Assembly: GCA_014872815.1 (NCBI GenBank)
Contig: WKFK01000012.1
Location: forward strand, 186,001 to 250,000
Length of the DNA: 64,000 nt
From: Paracoccaceae bacterium
Lineage (GTDB): Bacteria; Pseudomonadota; Alphaproteobacteria; Rhodobacterales; Rhodobacteraceae
Direction: 5' to 3'
Numbering within the stretch: position 1 is the first letter of the stretch; each line of letters opens with the position of its first letter. A program made the translations under genes and the position numbers. Shown piece by piece: positions 8,825 through 17,249 of this stretch. The notes below the pieces were generated by a model. The model searched no databases and was not told the DNA's origin. It saw only the letters and a program-made list of their open reading frames with translations.

Positions 8825-9739
8825 TCAGTGTGTGCCTTCATAGGCTTCTTCACCCTCGCCCAGCGTATCGCGGTCGAGGTATTTGCCTGCGCTGTCCGGA
8901 CCTTCTTTGAACTCGAGATACGAGCGGTAGAAGAAGGCGATGGACTGCAAAAAGACCATGCCGGCAAAGCAAATCAGAAGCACTTTGAAGAGGAAGTAAG
9001 CGTTAAAGCCGTTGGGTGAGAAGCCGATGGTTTCCACGTTCCATTTCAGGATACGCGCTTTTTTCATCAGGATCTCGACCTTGTCGGACGCCGATACCTT
9101 CGGGGTCACAAGGTGACGCCACATGAAGAACCAGCCGTACATCCAGGTCAGAACCGCAACCGGCATCATGAACAGCAGCGAACCGAGCATATCCACCACG
9201 CGCTTTGCCCGGTGGCTGATCGCGGAGTACACAAGGTCCACACGCACATGGCCGCCCTGCACAAAGGTGTAGGTCGCACACATACATACAATCATCGCGT
9301 TATAAAGCTTCAGCTCTTCCGCCCACCAGCTCACATCAAAGGTCAGCCAGCTCACACCGTAGATCAGGCTGATCTCCGGCACGGTGAAAATCCGCTGCAT
9401 AAAGACGATCACGATCTGCTGCAGAACCATCAACAGACCCGCCCACGCAAAGAACCGGCCCACCGAGTTGGCAAGGCCTTCCAGAACGCGCACGCATCCC
9501 CACATGAAATTGGGTCGCGCTATACCAACCGCCGTAACGATCAGGAAAAGCGTGAACACCACAAAGAAAAACTCAACCGAGCCACCATAGTACACAAACC
9601 GCATCAGCGCCTGTTTGTCCTCGGTGGTCTCAAGGCCGCCAATCCAGCTCAGCCACATGCCCGGATTGATGATCGCGTACCCCGCGTTCACAAAGGCTTG
9701 GCCGATGTTGGAAAAGAACCAGACCAGACCGTCCAGCAT
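8825..9739 (-). CDS. TRAP transporter small permease (DctQ type)
   Basis: This is the four-helix small membrane subunit that pairs with the large permease. At 304 residues it is longer than the usual 160-200. Membrane segments are visible around residues 52-75 (FFFVVFTLFLIVTAVG), 100-115, a central pair near 150-165, and MVFLQSIAFFYRSYLEF near the C-terminus. The DctQ-type stretch HVRVDLVYSAISHRAKRVVD is present at about residue 165. It follows the binding-protein gene after a 120 bp gap that contains a strong hairpin. Confidence 0.9.
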   Translation of the reverse strand: MLDGLVWFFSNIGQAFVNAGYAIINPGMWLSWIGGLETTEDKQALMRFVYYGGSVEFFFVVFTLFLIVTAVGIARPNFMWGCVRVLEGLANSVGRFFAWAGLLMVLQQIVIVFMQRIFTVPEISLIYGVSWLTFDVSWWAEELKLYNAMIVCMCATYTFVQGGHVRVDLVYSAISHRAKRVVDMLGSLLFMMPVAVLTWMYGWFFMWRHLVTPKVSASDKVEILMKKARILKWNVETIGFSPNGFNAYFLFKVLLICFAGMVFLQSIAFFYRSYLEFKEGPDSAGKYLDRDTLGEGEEAYEGTH

Positions 9740-9806
9740 TGTCCCCTCATCCCCTTATTGTTTTGGATTTTTGACAGTGCTGCGAGCTGCGCCCTGTCTG
9801 TTTTGC

Positions 9807-9836
9807 AAAAGGCCCCCCGGAAATCACCGGGGGGCC
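9807..9836 (-). terminator. Intra-operon hairpin between TRAP binding protein and permeases
   Basis: A perfect 10-bp stem GGCCCCCCGG / CCGGGGGGCC with a 6-nt loop is followed by TTTT on the minus strand. It sits between the binding-protein stop and the small-permease start. Such elements reduce read-through or protect the upstream mRNA, giving more binding protein than permease. Confidence 0.75.
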
Positions 9837-9859
9837 AATTTGCTTAGCTTCGCAAGGCC

Positions 9860-10942
9860 TTAGCCCATCACGCGGTCACGCTGAGCGCGGTACACGCCTT
9901 CGGACTTAACCAGCCAACCGGAAGACGCACGCATGCTTTCTTCTACGGAACCACGGATTTTGGCGAACAGTTCGTCGTCCATGTAACCGTCCATGGTTTC
10001 TTTGGCTGCTGCGCCCATTGCGTCCCAAACGGTGTCTGGGAATTCCAGGGTCTTCACGCCACCAGCCTGCAGGCGCTGCAGAGCGGCACCGTTGTTGTTG
10101 AGGAACTGTGCAAGGTTCCACTGGTGCGCGGCTGCCGCTGCGGTTTCGATGATCTTCTGGTGCGCAGGAGACAGGCCGTCGAAGACTTCGCGGTTGGTCG
10201 CGAGAGACAGACCAGCACCTGGCTCGTGGAAGCCCGCGGTGTAGTAGAACTTGGTGATTTCCTGGAAACCGGCTTTTTCGTCGGCCCATGGACCGATCCA
10301 CTCGGTGCCGTCGATCGCACCGGACGCCAGCGCCTGATACACCTCGGAACCTGGCAGGTTCTGTACAGATGCACCCATTTTGCCCAGCGCCTGACCACCC
10401 AGACCTGGCATACGGAACTTCAGGCCTTGGAAGTCTTCTGGACCTGTGATCTCTTTGGAGAACCAGCCACCCGCCTGTGCACCGGTGTTACCCGCCAGGA
10501 AGGATTTCAGGCCGAAGATTTCGCCCAGCTCGTCATGCAGAGCGTGGCCTTCACCGTGGTAGTACCAGTTCACCAGTTCCTGAGCGGTCATGCCGAATGG
10601 AACTGCGGTGAAGTACGCGTAACCAGGGTGCTGGCTAACGAAGTAGTAGTCAGCCGCGTGGTACATGTCGGCCTGACCTGCGGTCACAGCGTCAAACACT
10701 TCGAACGCACCAACCAGTTCGCCAGCCGCTTTGATGTCTACGGTCAGGTCACCGTCAGACATCGCAGTGATGGTGTCTGCTGCGTACTGCGCCGCGTCAA
10801 ACACGCCTGCCAGACCACGACCCCAAGAGGTCACCATGGTCAGAGTGCGTTTGCCGGTTGCATACGCAGGTGCTGCCAGAGTGCTGGCCGCTGCTGCGGT
10901 ACCGCCAAGCGCAGAAGTTTTTAGAAAAGAACGACGATCCAT
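9860..10942 (-). CDS. TRAP transporter substrate-binding protein (DctP/TakP-like)
   Basis: The 360-residue protein begins with a twin-arginine signal (MDRRSFLKTSALGG, ending APAYA), so it is exported folded through Tat. The mature part matches the DctP fold of the TakP/FcbT1 type: TMVTSWGRGLAGVFDAA, AGELVGAFEVFDAV, then GLKFRMPGLGG with the conserved arginine that usually contacts a substrate carboxylate, and SGAIDGTEWIGPWADEK. This class binds keto acids or other monocarboxylates, but the ligand is not established. The ATG at 10942 is chosen because it gives the Tat motif and follows GGAGG; the frame is open further upstream without a plausible start. Confidence 0.93.
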   Translation of the reverse strand: MDRRSFLKTSALGGTAAAASTLAAPAYATGKRTLTMVTSWGRGLAGVFDAAQYAADTITAMSDGDLTVDIKAAGELVGAFEVFDAVTAGQADMYHAADYYFVSQHPGYAYFTAVPFGMTAQELVNWYYHGEGHALHDELGEIFGLKSFLAGNTGAQAGGWFSKEITGPEDFQGLKFRMPGLGGQALGKMGASVQNLPGSEVYQALASGAIDGTEWIGPWADEKAGFQEITKFYYTAGFHEPGAGLSLATNREVFDGLSPAHQKIIETAAAAAHQWNLAQFLNNNGAALQRLQAGGVKTLEFPDTVWDAMGAAAKETMDGYMDDELFAKIRGSVEESMRASSGWLVKSEGVYRAQRDRVMG

Positions 10943-11034
10943 GTAGGTCTTCCTCCCAGAATTTTTGTTCAGCCCGGATCTCCCTCCAGAGACTCCGAGC
11001 GGATCGTTGAAGTGTCGCGAGCCTAGCCTTGCCC

Positions 11035-11065
11035 CTACGTAGAGGAAATACCCACTACCGCGTAG
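11035..11065. promoter_or_regulatory. Candidate response-regulator operator (CTAC inverted repeats)
   Basis: The 250 bp between the divergent binding-protein and kinase genes contains CTACGTAG (11035-11042) and CTACCGCGTAG (11055-11065), two inverted repeats with the same half-site on almost the same helix face (about 21.5 bp centre to centre). This is the expected layout for a NarL-type dimer. A further imperfect inverted repeat lies at 11115-11126 / 11143-11153. The assignment to the adjacent response regulator is inferred. Confidence 0.45.
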
Positions 11066-11192
11066 AAACCGGGCAAATGGCAAGTTTTCTGGACCAATTG
11101 AGAAGGTTAATTTTGGATTTACGGCTACGGGCACGACAAAAAAGCCGAAATCCACCTATGATTCGCACTCAAATTTCCGTAACGAATCGAAT

Positions 11193-12620
11193 ATGCGGCG
11201 CCTCTTGTCTCTCTTTCGACTGTCTTACGGTCAAAAACTGTTCCTCTTGGCAACAGTGCCCTTGCTCGTGGCCGTGGCTGGCATTTCCGTTCTCGTGGCA
11301 AATCAATCACGCCAGTTGGCGGAACGCGAAATCCGCGCCCTTGAGGCACAGTTGATCGAAGCCAAAAAAGCCGAACTCAAAAACTACATTTCCTTGGCCC
11401 GCACCGCTTTCGTTAACATCTACGGCCGCGCCGCTCCTGATGACGAAGAAGCCAAACTCGCGGTCACACAAATCCTGTCCTCCATGCTTTATGGACAAGA
11501 CGGCTACTTCTTTGTGTTCGACTACGAAGGCAACAACCTCGTCAGCCCGCGCCAAACTTACCTGATCGGCAAAAACTGGCGTGGGCTCACCGACCTGAAC
11601 GGCACCGAAATCACCGATCCGATGATCGAAATCGCGCGCACAGGCGGCGGCTATCACAGCTTTGACTGGGTTAAACCTTCCACAATGGAAACGGCGCGGA
11701 TGGTCACTTACGTTGTGGGGTTGCAAGACTGGCAATGGCTGGTCGGCACCGGCATCTTTATTGATGACGTATTGGAAAGTGTGGCCGCCGCCCGCGCCGA
11801 CGTAGAAGAACGCGTTCAACGCACCTCTTTCTATATCCTGGTCATTACCGTAGCCTGCCTCACCCTCGTCTTTCTCTCCGGCTTCTTCATCACGGTACGA
11901 GAACGTCGTTTGGCCGACGCCAAGCTCAAGGCGCTAACTCAAAGGGTGTTTGACGCCCAAGAAGAAGAGCGAGGCCGTGTTGCGCGCGAATTGCATGACG
12001 GCATTTCCCAACTCTTGGTGGGCGTGCGCTACGCGCTCGACAGCGCCACCCGCCGTCTCAAAAACGGCGATGAACGCGGACTGGACTCTCTGGACAAGGG
12101 AGTGGAACACCTCTCTGGCGCCATCCAAGAAGTCCGCCGCATCTCCCGCGATCTGCGACCAGGTGTGCTCGACGACCTCGGCCTCGGTCCTGCTCTAAAA
12201 GCCCTGACAGATGACTTCTCCACCCGCACCGGGATCGAAACCCATTTCAACACGGTGGTCTTCCGCAACCGCCTCGACCAAGACGCGAAAATCGCGCTGT
12301 ACCGGATTGCCCAAGAAGCCCTCACCAACATCGAACGCCACTCCGGCGCCACCACGGTTTCCATCGACGTGCGTGGGCACAAAAAAGGCGCCACCCTGCG
12401 CATTGCCGACAACGGCAAGGGTCTCCCGCAAGACCGCGACCCGTCTGCCCGTGGCGGCCTTGGCCTGCGCAACATGCAGGAACGGGTCGAGCAGCTTGAC
12501 GGCACCCTGCGCATATTCTCCTCTCGCTCCGGCACGGTGATTGTGGCAGAAGTCCCGCTAAGCCACATCCTGACGCCTGCAACCGAAGGCACAGACAATT
12601 CCCGAAAGGCCAGCGCATGA
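11193..12620 (+). CDS. Cache-domain sensor histidine kinase (NarX/DegS class)
   Basis: The 475-residue kinase has a first membrane helix at about residues 15-36, a periplasmic single-Cache domain at about 38-205 with the typical YGQDGYFFVFDYEGNNLV, a second helix at about 212-235, then a HisKA_3 dimerisation domain with the phosphoacceptor His268 in ELHDGISQLL, and a HATPase_c domain with an N-box (AQEALTNIERHS) and ADNGKGL. Cache domains of this kind bind small organic acids. It overlaps the response-regulator gene by 4 bp and is divergent from the TRAP operon, so it probably senses the TRAP substrate. Confidence 0.93.
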   Translation: MRRLLSLFRLSYGQKLFLLATVPLLVAVAGISVLVANQSRQLAEREIRALEAQLIEAKKAELKNYISLARTAFVNIYGRAAPDDEEAKLAVTQILSSMLYGQDGYFFVFDYEGNNLVSPRQTYLIGKNWRGLTDLNGTEITDPMIEIARTGGGYHSFDWVKPSTMETARMVTYVVGLQDWQWLVGTGIFIDDVLESVAAARADVEERVQRTSFYILVITVACLTLVFLSGFFITVRERRLADAKLKALTQRVFDAQEEERGRVARELHDGISQLLVGVRYALDSATRRLKNGDERGLDSLDKGVEHLSGAIQEVRRISRDLRPGVLDDLGLGPALKALTDDFSTRTGIETHFNTVVFRNRLDQDAKIALYRIAQEALTNIERHSGATTVSIDVRGHKKGATLRIADNGKGLPQDRDPSARGGLGLRNMQERVEQLDGTLRIFSSRSGTVIVAEVPLSHILTPATEGTDNSRKASA

Positions 12621-13267
12621 GTGCAGACACAAACATCAAAGTGATGATTGTCGACGATCACCCCATGGTGGCGGAGGGCATCGAGTCGATCCTTGAAAGC
12701 TACGATGACATCAAAGTTGTCGGCACCCTCACCAATGGCCGCGAGGCTGTGGATCAACTTCCCGCGCTGCACCCCGATGTGGTGCTGATGGACCTCAACA
12801 TGCCTGAAATCGGCGGCCTCACCGCCACCGAAATGTTGTTGGAAATGGACCCGGACCTGCGGGTGTTGATCCTATCCATGCACGACAGCCCGGAATACAT
12901 CTCCACCGCACTCAGCCACGGTGCCATGGGCTATGTTCTCAAAGACGTGCCCACCGAGGAAATCAAGACCGCCATCGACGCGGTGATGAGTGGCAAGAAA
13001 TACCTCTGCACTGGTGCCAAAGGATCGCTCGAACCCTCTCAGGACGGCGCACGTGAACCGCTCACCAGCCGCGAGCAAACCGTGCTGCTGCAGCTGGCGC
13101 AGGGCAAGTCCAACAAGGAAGTCGCCAACGAGCTCAGCATCTCTGTGCGCACCGTGGAAACCCACCGTAAGAACATCAAGCGAAAGCTGGGCATTTCTTC
13201 CACCGCGGGCCTCACCCGCTACGCTATGGAACACGGCGTGCTGCAAGGCACCGGGGTGGGACTGTAA
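12617..13267 (+). CDS. NarL/LuxR-family response regulator
   Basis: The 216-residue protein has a receiver domain (acidic pair near residue 13, phosphoacceptor Asp59 in VVLMDLNMP, Lys in YVLKDV) and a C-terminal LuxR-type helix-turn-helix (LTSREQTVLLQLAQGKSNKEV...ISVRTVETHRKNI). The ATGA overlap with the kinase shows translational coupling. It probably activates or represses the divergent TRAP operon in response to the kinase, with the CTAC inverted repeats in the shared intergenic region as possible binding sites. Confidence 0.94.
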   Translation: MSADTNIKVMIVDDHPMVAEGIESILESYDDIKVVGTLTNGREAVDQLPALHPDVVLMDLNMPEIGGLTATEMLLEMDPDLRVLILSMHDSPEYISTALSHGAMGYVLKDVPTEEIKTAIDAVMSGKKYLCTGAKGSLEPSQDGAREPLTSREQTVLLQLAQGKSNKEVANELSISVRTVETHRKNIKRKLGISSTAGLTRYAMEHGVLQGTGVGL

Positions 13268-13271
13268 GTCT

Positions 13272-13868
13272 TTAGCGCTTAAACGGCTTACTCAACTCTA
13301 AACGCGCTTCGGCTGTGTAGTGGGCTTGATTTGCCCGACAGGCGAACTGAGACATGTAAGACATCGGTTTTGTTTCTTGCGGCAGATCGAAGAACTCTTG
13401 GTTCTCTCCCAACACATCGTCGCCGCTGATCTTCCCAACGAGTTCCGTGATTAATTTATATATCCGGCGCGCCCGTGCGACCCCTGGCACCTCCGAAACT
13501 TCTTCCGCTATGCCTTTGACCAGGTCGTCCAATGCCTCCATCAGATCATCGTCAAAAACGGAGTCTTCCTCAAGGAGATACCAATTGACCTGAAGCTGGG
13601 CATTGAACGGCACATTGACCTGCAACCATTCTCCCGTGGGCTGCAAATCCAGCCACTTCTCCCGATCCGCCTTGGTCACTGTGATGTAGTTTGAACTGCC
13701 GCCCACATGCGTTTTGACATAATCGCCATTCACATCCCTCTGAACGACGGTCACGATGCCATAAATCTCGTCATCGTCGACATCTTCGTCTGAGTTAAGG
13801 TCTTCGCCTTGCAGCCGGTGCATTTTCGCCCGCATATGCGGCACTGTAAGTGTGCGTACTTGAGGCAT
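13272..13868 (-). CDS. Acidic protein of unknown function
   Basis: This 198-residue soluble protein is not a family I recognise. It has an acidic N-terminal patch (NSDEDVDDDEIYG near residue 25), a predicted beta-rich middle (GIVTVVQRDVNGDYVKTHV... LQVNVPFNAQLQVNWYLLEED), and an acidic helix (DDDLMEALDDLVKGIAEEVSEV). There is no signal peptide or membrane segment. The ribosome site is unusually strong (AAAGGAGGAGATT before the ATG at 13868), arguing for good expression. It converges on the response-regulator gene with a 4 bp gap and stands alone. Confidence 0.75.
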   Translation of the reverse strand: MPQVRTLTVPHMRAKMHRLQGEDLNSDEDVDDDEIYGIVTVVQRDVNGDYVKTHVGGSSNYITVTKADREKWLDLQPTGEWLQVNVPFNAQLQVNWYLLEEDSVFDDDLMEALDDLVKGIAEEVSEVPGVARARRIYKLITELVGKISGDDVLGENQEFFDLPQETKPMSYMSQFACRANQAHYTAEARLELSKPFKR

Positions 13869-14247
13869 AATCTCCTCCTTTAATGTATGAATTGTTCAGC
13901 AAATTTTGAAATGCGCATCCCTTCACCTCCGAAAGGACACAGCCAAATCATAGCACAAATCACCAATTGCTTCTTCTCTGCAACCGATGTCCCATCATTC
14001 TGCAGAAAACGAATGCCTGCTCCGCCCGTAAACGCGCCGCCATCGGCCATAATCACTGGCACAACATGTGGCTGACGTGGGTCAAATGCGCTCTCTCCCC
14101 GCTCAAAGCCTCTGAGAACGCACCGCGCGGTCCGATTCAGACCATTTTCACCCCGGATATTTCCTCAAATTTCACCACAACCACCCACGCACGCAACAAA
14201 TGAAAAGATTTTAGACCCGAAACGGTGCTTTTCTGCGGATTTCCCGG
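13869..14247. other. Gap upstream of ilv leader, no convincing gene
   Basis: About 380 bases between the acidic orphan gene and the ilv promoter. A 60-codon minus-strand frame exists but has no ribosome site and an unnatural composition. I see no clear hairpins. It probably contains the promoter of the orphan gene. Confidence 0.45.
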
Positions 14248-14276
14248 TTGACGCCGCGACGCAGCAGCCATAAGGT
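14248..14276 (+). promoter_or_regulatory. Sigma70-type promoter of the ilv operon
   Basis: TTGACG (14248-14253) and TAAGGT (14271-14276) are separated by exactly 17 bp. Transcription would start near 14283, about 37 bases before the leader peptide start. Confidence 0.6.
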
Positions 14277-14319
14277 CCGATCCGAACGCAATTAATGACC
14301 CCTCTTGAGGACAAACACG

Positions 14320-14367
14320 ATGCTAAGGCTAGTCGTCATTGTCGGAATTAGGCGCATGGGCCGGTAA
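14320..14367 (+). CDS. ilv operon leader peptide (attenuator peptide)
   Basis: A 15-codon ORF encodes MLRLVVIVGIRRMGR, in which seven of the first ten residues are Leu, Val or Ile, the end products of the acetolactate synthase pathway. A TTGAGGA ribosome site lies 7-13 bases before the ATG. The stop codon lies inside the first arm of the downstream hairpin system. This is the classic layout of a branched-chain amino-acid leader whose translation rate controls attenuation. It is too short to be found by ordinary gene callers. The name ilvL would fit by analogy, but homology to the enterobacterial gene is not implied. Confidence 0.85.
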   Translation: MLRLVVIVGIRRMGR

Positions 14368-14421
14368 CGGACACCATAACGGTACCCCATGCGCCCTCGC
14401 TCAAAAGCGGGGGCTTTTTTG
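14351..14421 (+). promoter_or_regulatory. Transcription attenuator of ilvBN
   Basis: Two competing structures are visible. The antiterminator pairs GGCGCATGGG (14351-14360) with CCCATGCGCC (14386-14395). The terminator pairs GCCCTCGCT (14393-14401) with AGCGGGGGC (14406-14414), followed by TTTTTT. They share bases 14393-14395. A ribosome stalled on the Val/Ile codons (14332-14349) would leave the first arm free and favour read-through. A ribosome reaching the stop at 14367 would cover that arm and favour termination. The shared region is only 3 nt, so the switching efficiency is uncertain. Confidence 0.75.
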
Positions 14422-14456
14422 TACAGCTAGTAATGTCGTCGGTAACGGAGAGAATG

Positions 14457-16211
14457 ATGACACGTCAGATGACCGGAGCAAAAATGGTGGTTCAAGCCCT
14501 GAAGGATCAGGGTGTGGACACAGTCTTTGGCTATCCCGGAGGCGCCGTCCTACCGATTTACGACGAGATTTTTCAGCAAAATGACATCCGCCACATCTTG
14601 GTGCGTCACGAACAAGGCGCGGTGCACGCCGCCGAAGGGTATGCCCGCTCCACCGGCAAGGTGGGCGTGGCACTGGTCACATCCGGCCCGGGCGCAACCA
14701 ACGCGGTGACCGGCCTGACGGATGCCTTGCTGGATTCGATCCCAATTGTGGTTCTGACCGGTCAGGTGCCAACCTTCATGATTGGCTCAGACGCCTTTCA
14801 GGAAGCGGATACCGTGGGCATCACCCGCCCCTGCACCAAACACAACTGGCTGGCCAAGGACACAGACACGCTGTCTGAAACCTTGCACCAAGCCTTCCAC
14901 GTGGCGCGCTCTGGCCGTCCCGGACCAGTGCTGATCGACATTCCGAAAGACGTGCAGTTCGCCAACGGCAAATACACCGCACCGGAGAAGTCAGACACCT
15001 CGATCTATGCGCCGGAAACCAAAGGCGACATCACCGCGATCAACGAATTGGTTGAGGCGATGGAAAAGGCCGAACGCCCCGTGTTCTACACCGGCGGCGG
15101 CGTGATCAACTCCGGCCCAAAAGCTTCCAAGCTGCTGCGCGAGCTGGTGGATGCCACCGGCATTCCAATCACCTCCACTCTGATGGGCCTTGGCGCCTAT
15201 CCGGCGTCCGGCGAGAACTGGTTGGGTATGCTGGGCATGCACGGTCTGTATGAAGCCAACATGGCGATGCACGACTGTGACCTGATGATCAACATCGGCG
15301 CCCGCTTTGATGACCGCATCACCGGCCTGATCTCCGCCTTCTCGCCCGGCTCCAAGAAAGCCCACATCGACATCGATCCGTCTTCGATCAACAAGGTGAT
15401 CAAGGCCGACATCCCTATCGTCGGCGATGTGGAAAGCGTGCTGACCGACATCCTGAAAGTCTGGAAAGCCCGCGGCCGCACCGTGAACCGCGAGGCGATT
15501 GCAAAGTGGCAAAGCCAGATCAGCGATTGGCGCAAAGTCGAATGCCTGAAGTACACGCAAGAAGGCAAAACCATCAAACCGCAGTACGCACTGGAGCGTC
15601 TCGAAGCCCTGACCAAAGACCACGACCGCTACATCACCACCGAGGTGGGCCAGCACCAAATGTGGGCCGCGCAGTACCTCGGCTTTGAAGACCCCAACCG
15701 CTGGATGACCTCCGGCGGCCTCGGCACCATGGGCTACGGCGTTCCGGCGTCGGTTGGCGTGCAAGTCGCCCATCCTGAAAGCCTCGTAATCAACGTGGCC
15801 GGTGAAGCGTCTTGGCTGATGAACATGCAGGAAATGGGTACCGCCGTGCAATTCCGCCTGCCGGTGAAACAATTCATCCTGAATAACGAACGCCTCGGCA
15901 TGGTGCGTCAGTGGCAGGAGCTGCTGCACGGCGAACGCTATTCCCACAGCTGGTCTGAGGCCCTGCCCGACTTCGTAAAACTCGCCGAAGCCTTTGGCGC
16001 CAAAGGCATCATCTGCTCCGACCCGGATGATCTGGACGAAGCGATCATAGAAATGATCAACTACGACGGTCCGGTGATCTTTGACTGTCTGGTGGAGAAA
16101 CACGAGAACTGCTTCCCGATGATCCCGTCGGGCAAACCGCACAACGAAATGCTTCTGGGCGAAGCCAGCACCCAAGGCGCCATCGAAGCCGGCGGCGCGG
16201 TTCTGGTGTAA
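14457..16211 (+). CDS. ilvB: Acetolactate synthase, large (catalytic) subunit
   Basis: Acetolactate synthase condenses pyruvate with pyruvate or 2-oxobutyrate in the first common step of valine, leucine and isoleucine synthesis. The 584-residue protein shows all three thiamine-diphosphate enzyme domains: the catalytic Glu in VRHEQGAVHAAEGYA, a central FAD-type domain, and the C-terminal metal/ThDP site GEASWLMNMQEM...LNNERLGMVRQW (a GEA variant of the usual GDG). The start is set at 14457 because GGAG lies 6 bases upstream; an ATG at 14454 is directly adjacent and possible. An ATG at 14433 lies within the attenuator tail and lacks a ribosome site. It is followed by ilvN after 11 bp. Confidence 0.96.
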   Translation: MTRQMTGAKMVVQALKDQGVDTVFGYPGGAVLPIYDEIFQQNDIRHILVRHEQGAVHAAEGYARSTGKVGVALVTSGPGATNAVTGLTDALLDSIPIVVLTGQVPTFMIGSDAFQEADTVGITRPCTKHNWLAKDTDTLSETLHQAFHVARSGRPGPVLIDIPKDVQFANGKYTAPEKSDTSIYAPETKGDITAINELVEAMEKAERPVFYTGGGVINSGPKASKLLRELVDATGIPITSTLMGLGAYPASGENWLGMLGMHGLYEANMAMHDCDLMINIGARFDDRITGLISAFSPGSKKAHIDIDPSSINKVIKADIPIVGDVESVLTDILKVWKARGRTVNREAIAKWQSQISDWRKVECLKYTQEGKTIKPQYALERLEALTKDHDRYITTEVGQHQMWAAQYLGFEDPNRWMTSGGLGTMGYGVPASVGVQVAHPESLVINVAGEASWLMNMQEMGTAVQFRLPVKQFILNNERLGMVRQWQELLHGERYSHSWSEALPDFVKLAEAFGAKGIICSDPDDLDEAIIEMINYDGPVIFDCLVEKHENCFPMIPSGKPHNEMLLGEASTQGAIEAGGAVLV

Positions 16212-16222
16212 GGAGAGAGATC

Positions 16223-16786
16223 ATGGCTGCTCTAAAAATCAAAAAAGGCTCCACGAGCCACTCCGCTTATAACCTACGTCCCAACTTCTCTGACGAGGTC
16301 GAGACCCACACACTCGCCGTTCTGGTGGACAACGAGCCGGGTGTTCTGGCACGTGTGATTGGCCTGTTCTCCGGGCGTGGCTACAACATCGAAAGCCTGA
16401 CAGTGGCTGAGGTCGACCACACCGGCCACCTGTCACGCATCACCATCGTGACCACCGGCACGCCCCAAGTCATCGAACAGATCAAGGCACAGCTGGGCCG
16501 GATTGTGCCGGTGCATGATGTGCATGACCTGACCGTTGAAGGCGCCTCGGTGGAGCGTGAACTGGCCCTGTTCAAAGTGGCTGGCTCCGGCGAAAAACGC
16601 GTCGAAGCCCTGCGTCTGGCGGACATCTTCCGCGCCAATGCGGTGGACAGCACGCTGGAGAGCTTTGTCTTTGAACTGACCGGCACGCCCAGCAAGATCG
16701 ACGCCTTTGCCGATCTCATGCGCCCCTTGGGACTGATCGAAGTGGCGCGTACCGGCGTGGCTGCGCTGTCGCGTGGCGCGGAATAA
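16223..16786 (+). CDS. ilvN: Acetolactate synthase, small (regulatory) subunit
   Basis: This 187-residue subunit activates the large subunit and confers feedback inhibition by valine. The N-terminal ACT domain (LAVLVDNEPGVLARVIGLFSGRGYNIESLTVA at about residues 31-62) contains the effector-binding loop, and a second ACT-like half follows (ELALFKVAGSGEKRVEALRLADIFRA). AAGGAGAG lies upstream of the ATG. It is cotranscribed with ilvB and closed by a strong terminator. Some annotations use ilvH for this gene. Confidence 0.96.
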   Translation: MAALKIKKGSTSHSAYNLRPNFSDEVETHTLAVLVDNEPGVLARVIGLFSGRGYNIESLTVAEVDHTGHLSRITIVTTGTPQVIEQIKAQLGRIVPVHDVHDLTVEGASVERELALFKVAGSGEKRVEALRLADIFRANAVDSTLESFVFELTGTPSKIDAFADLMRPLGLIEVARTGVAALSRGAE

Positions 16787-16807
16787 TCCTACCTGCATAG
16801 CGCAGCA

Positions 16808-16837
16808 AAAAGGGGCCCAACGGCCCCTTTTCTTTTG
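16808..16837 (+). terminator. Terminator of ilvBN
   Basis: A 10-bp stem AAAAGGGGCC / GGCCCCTTTT with a 4-nt loop is followed by CTTTTG, 22 bp after the ilvN stop. Confidence 0.88.
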
Positions 16838-16865
16838 TGAATATATCCGGATCGCTCCAGATGAG

Positions 16866-17249
16866 CTAACTGACTTTCCGCGACTTCGCAGCCGCCTTCA
16901 GATCAATCACCTTTGCCGAGGAGCTTTCGCCTTCTGACGCCATCGGCAGGTCCAGGGCCGCACGCAACGCGCGCCCAACCTCTCCACTTTCAACGCCGCT
17001 GGCCGCCTGTAGAAGGTGCTCTGCCAATGGCGTGCCCGGTGCCAACCGACGAAGATTGACCGCACGCCGCTGTAGACCAACCTGCACCTCGTCAAACATC
17101 ACCAGATCGCCAGCAGCCAGTTCCAACGCGCTGCTCCCCAAAGCAGCCGATTCAGACTCAGCACTGAAATAGGCCAAATCTGCATGATCCTCACACCAAA
17201 TAACGGCAGTGTCCCCTTTGTTGTCATGCCAAAGCACAACGCCGTTCAT
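16866..17249 (-). CDS. Unknown soluble protein, 127 residues
   Basis: The N-terminal half looks like a small beta-barrel (MNGVVLWHDNKGDTAVIWCEDHADLAYFSAES... GDLVMFDEVQVGLQRRAVNLR), similar in feel to nucleic-acid-binding or CSD-like folds, but no RNP motif is present and I assign no family. The C-terminal half is helical and ends in a basic tail (KAAAKSRKVS). The start at 17249 is chosen for the strong GGAGGGAGAAGT ribosome site; the frame runs further upstream without a better start. It converges on ilvN. Confidence 0.7.
   Translation of the reverse strand: MNGVVLWHDNKGDTAVIWCEDHADLAYFSAESESAALGSSALELAAGDLVMFDEVQVGLQRRAVNLRRLAPGTPLAEHLLQAASGVESGEVGRALRAALDLPMASEGESSSAKVIDLKAAAKSRKVS

Noticed and set aside
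13880-14062. A 60-codon minus-strand frame upstream of the acidic orphan
   Set aside because: No ribosome site and no recognisable protein features.
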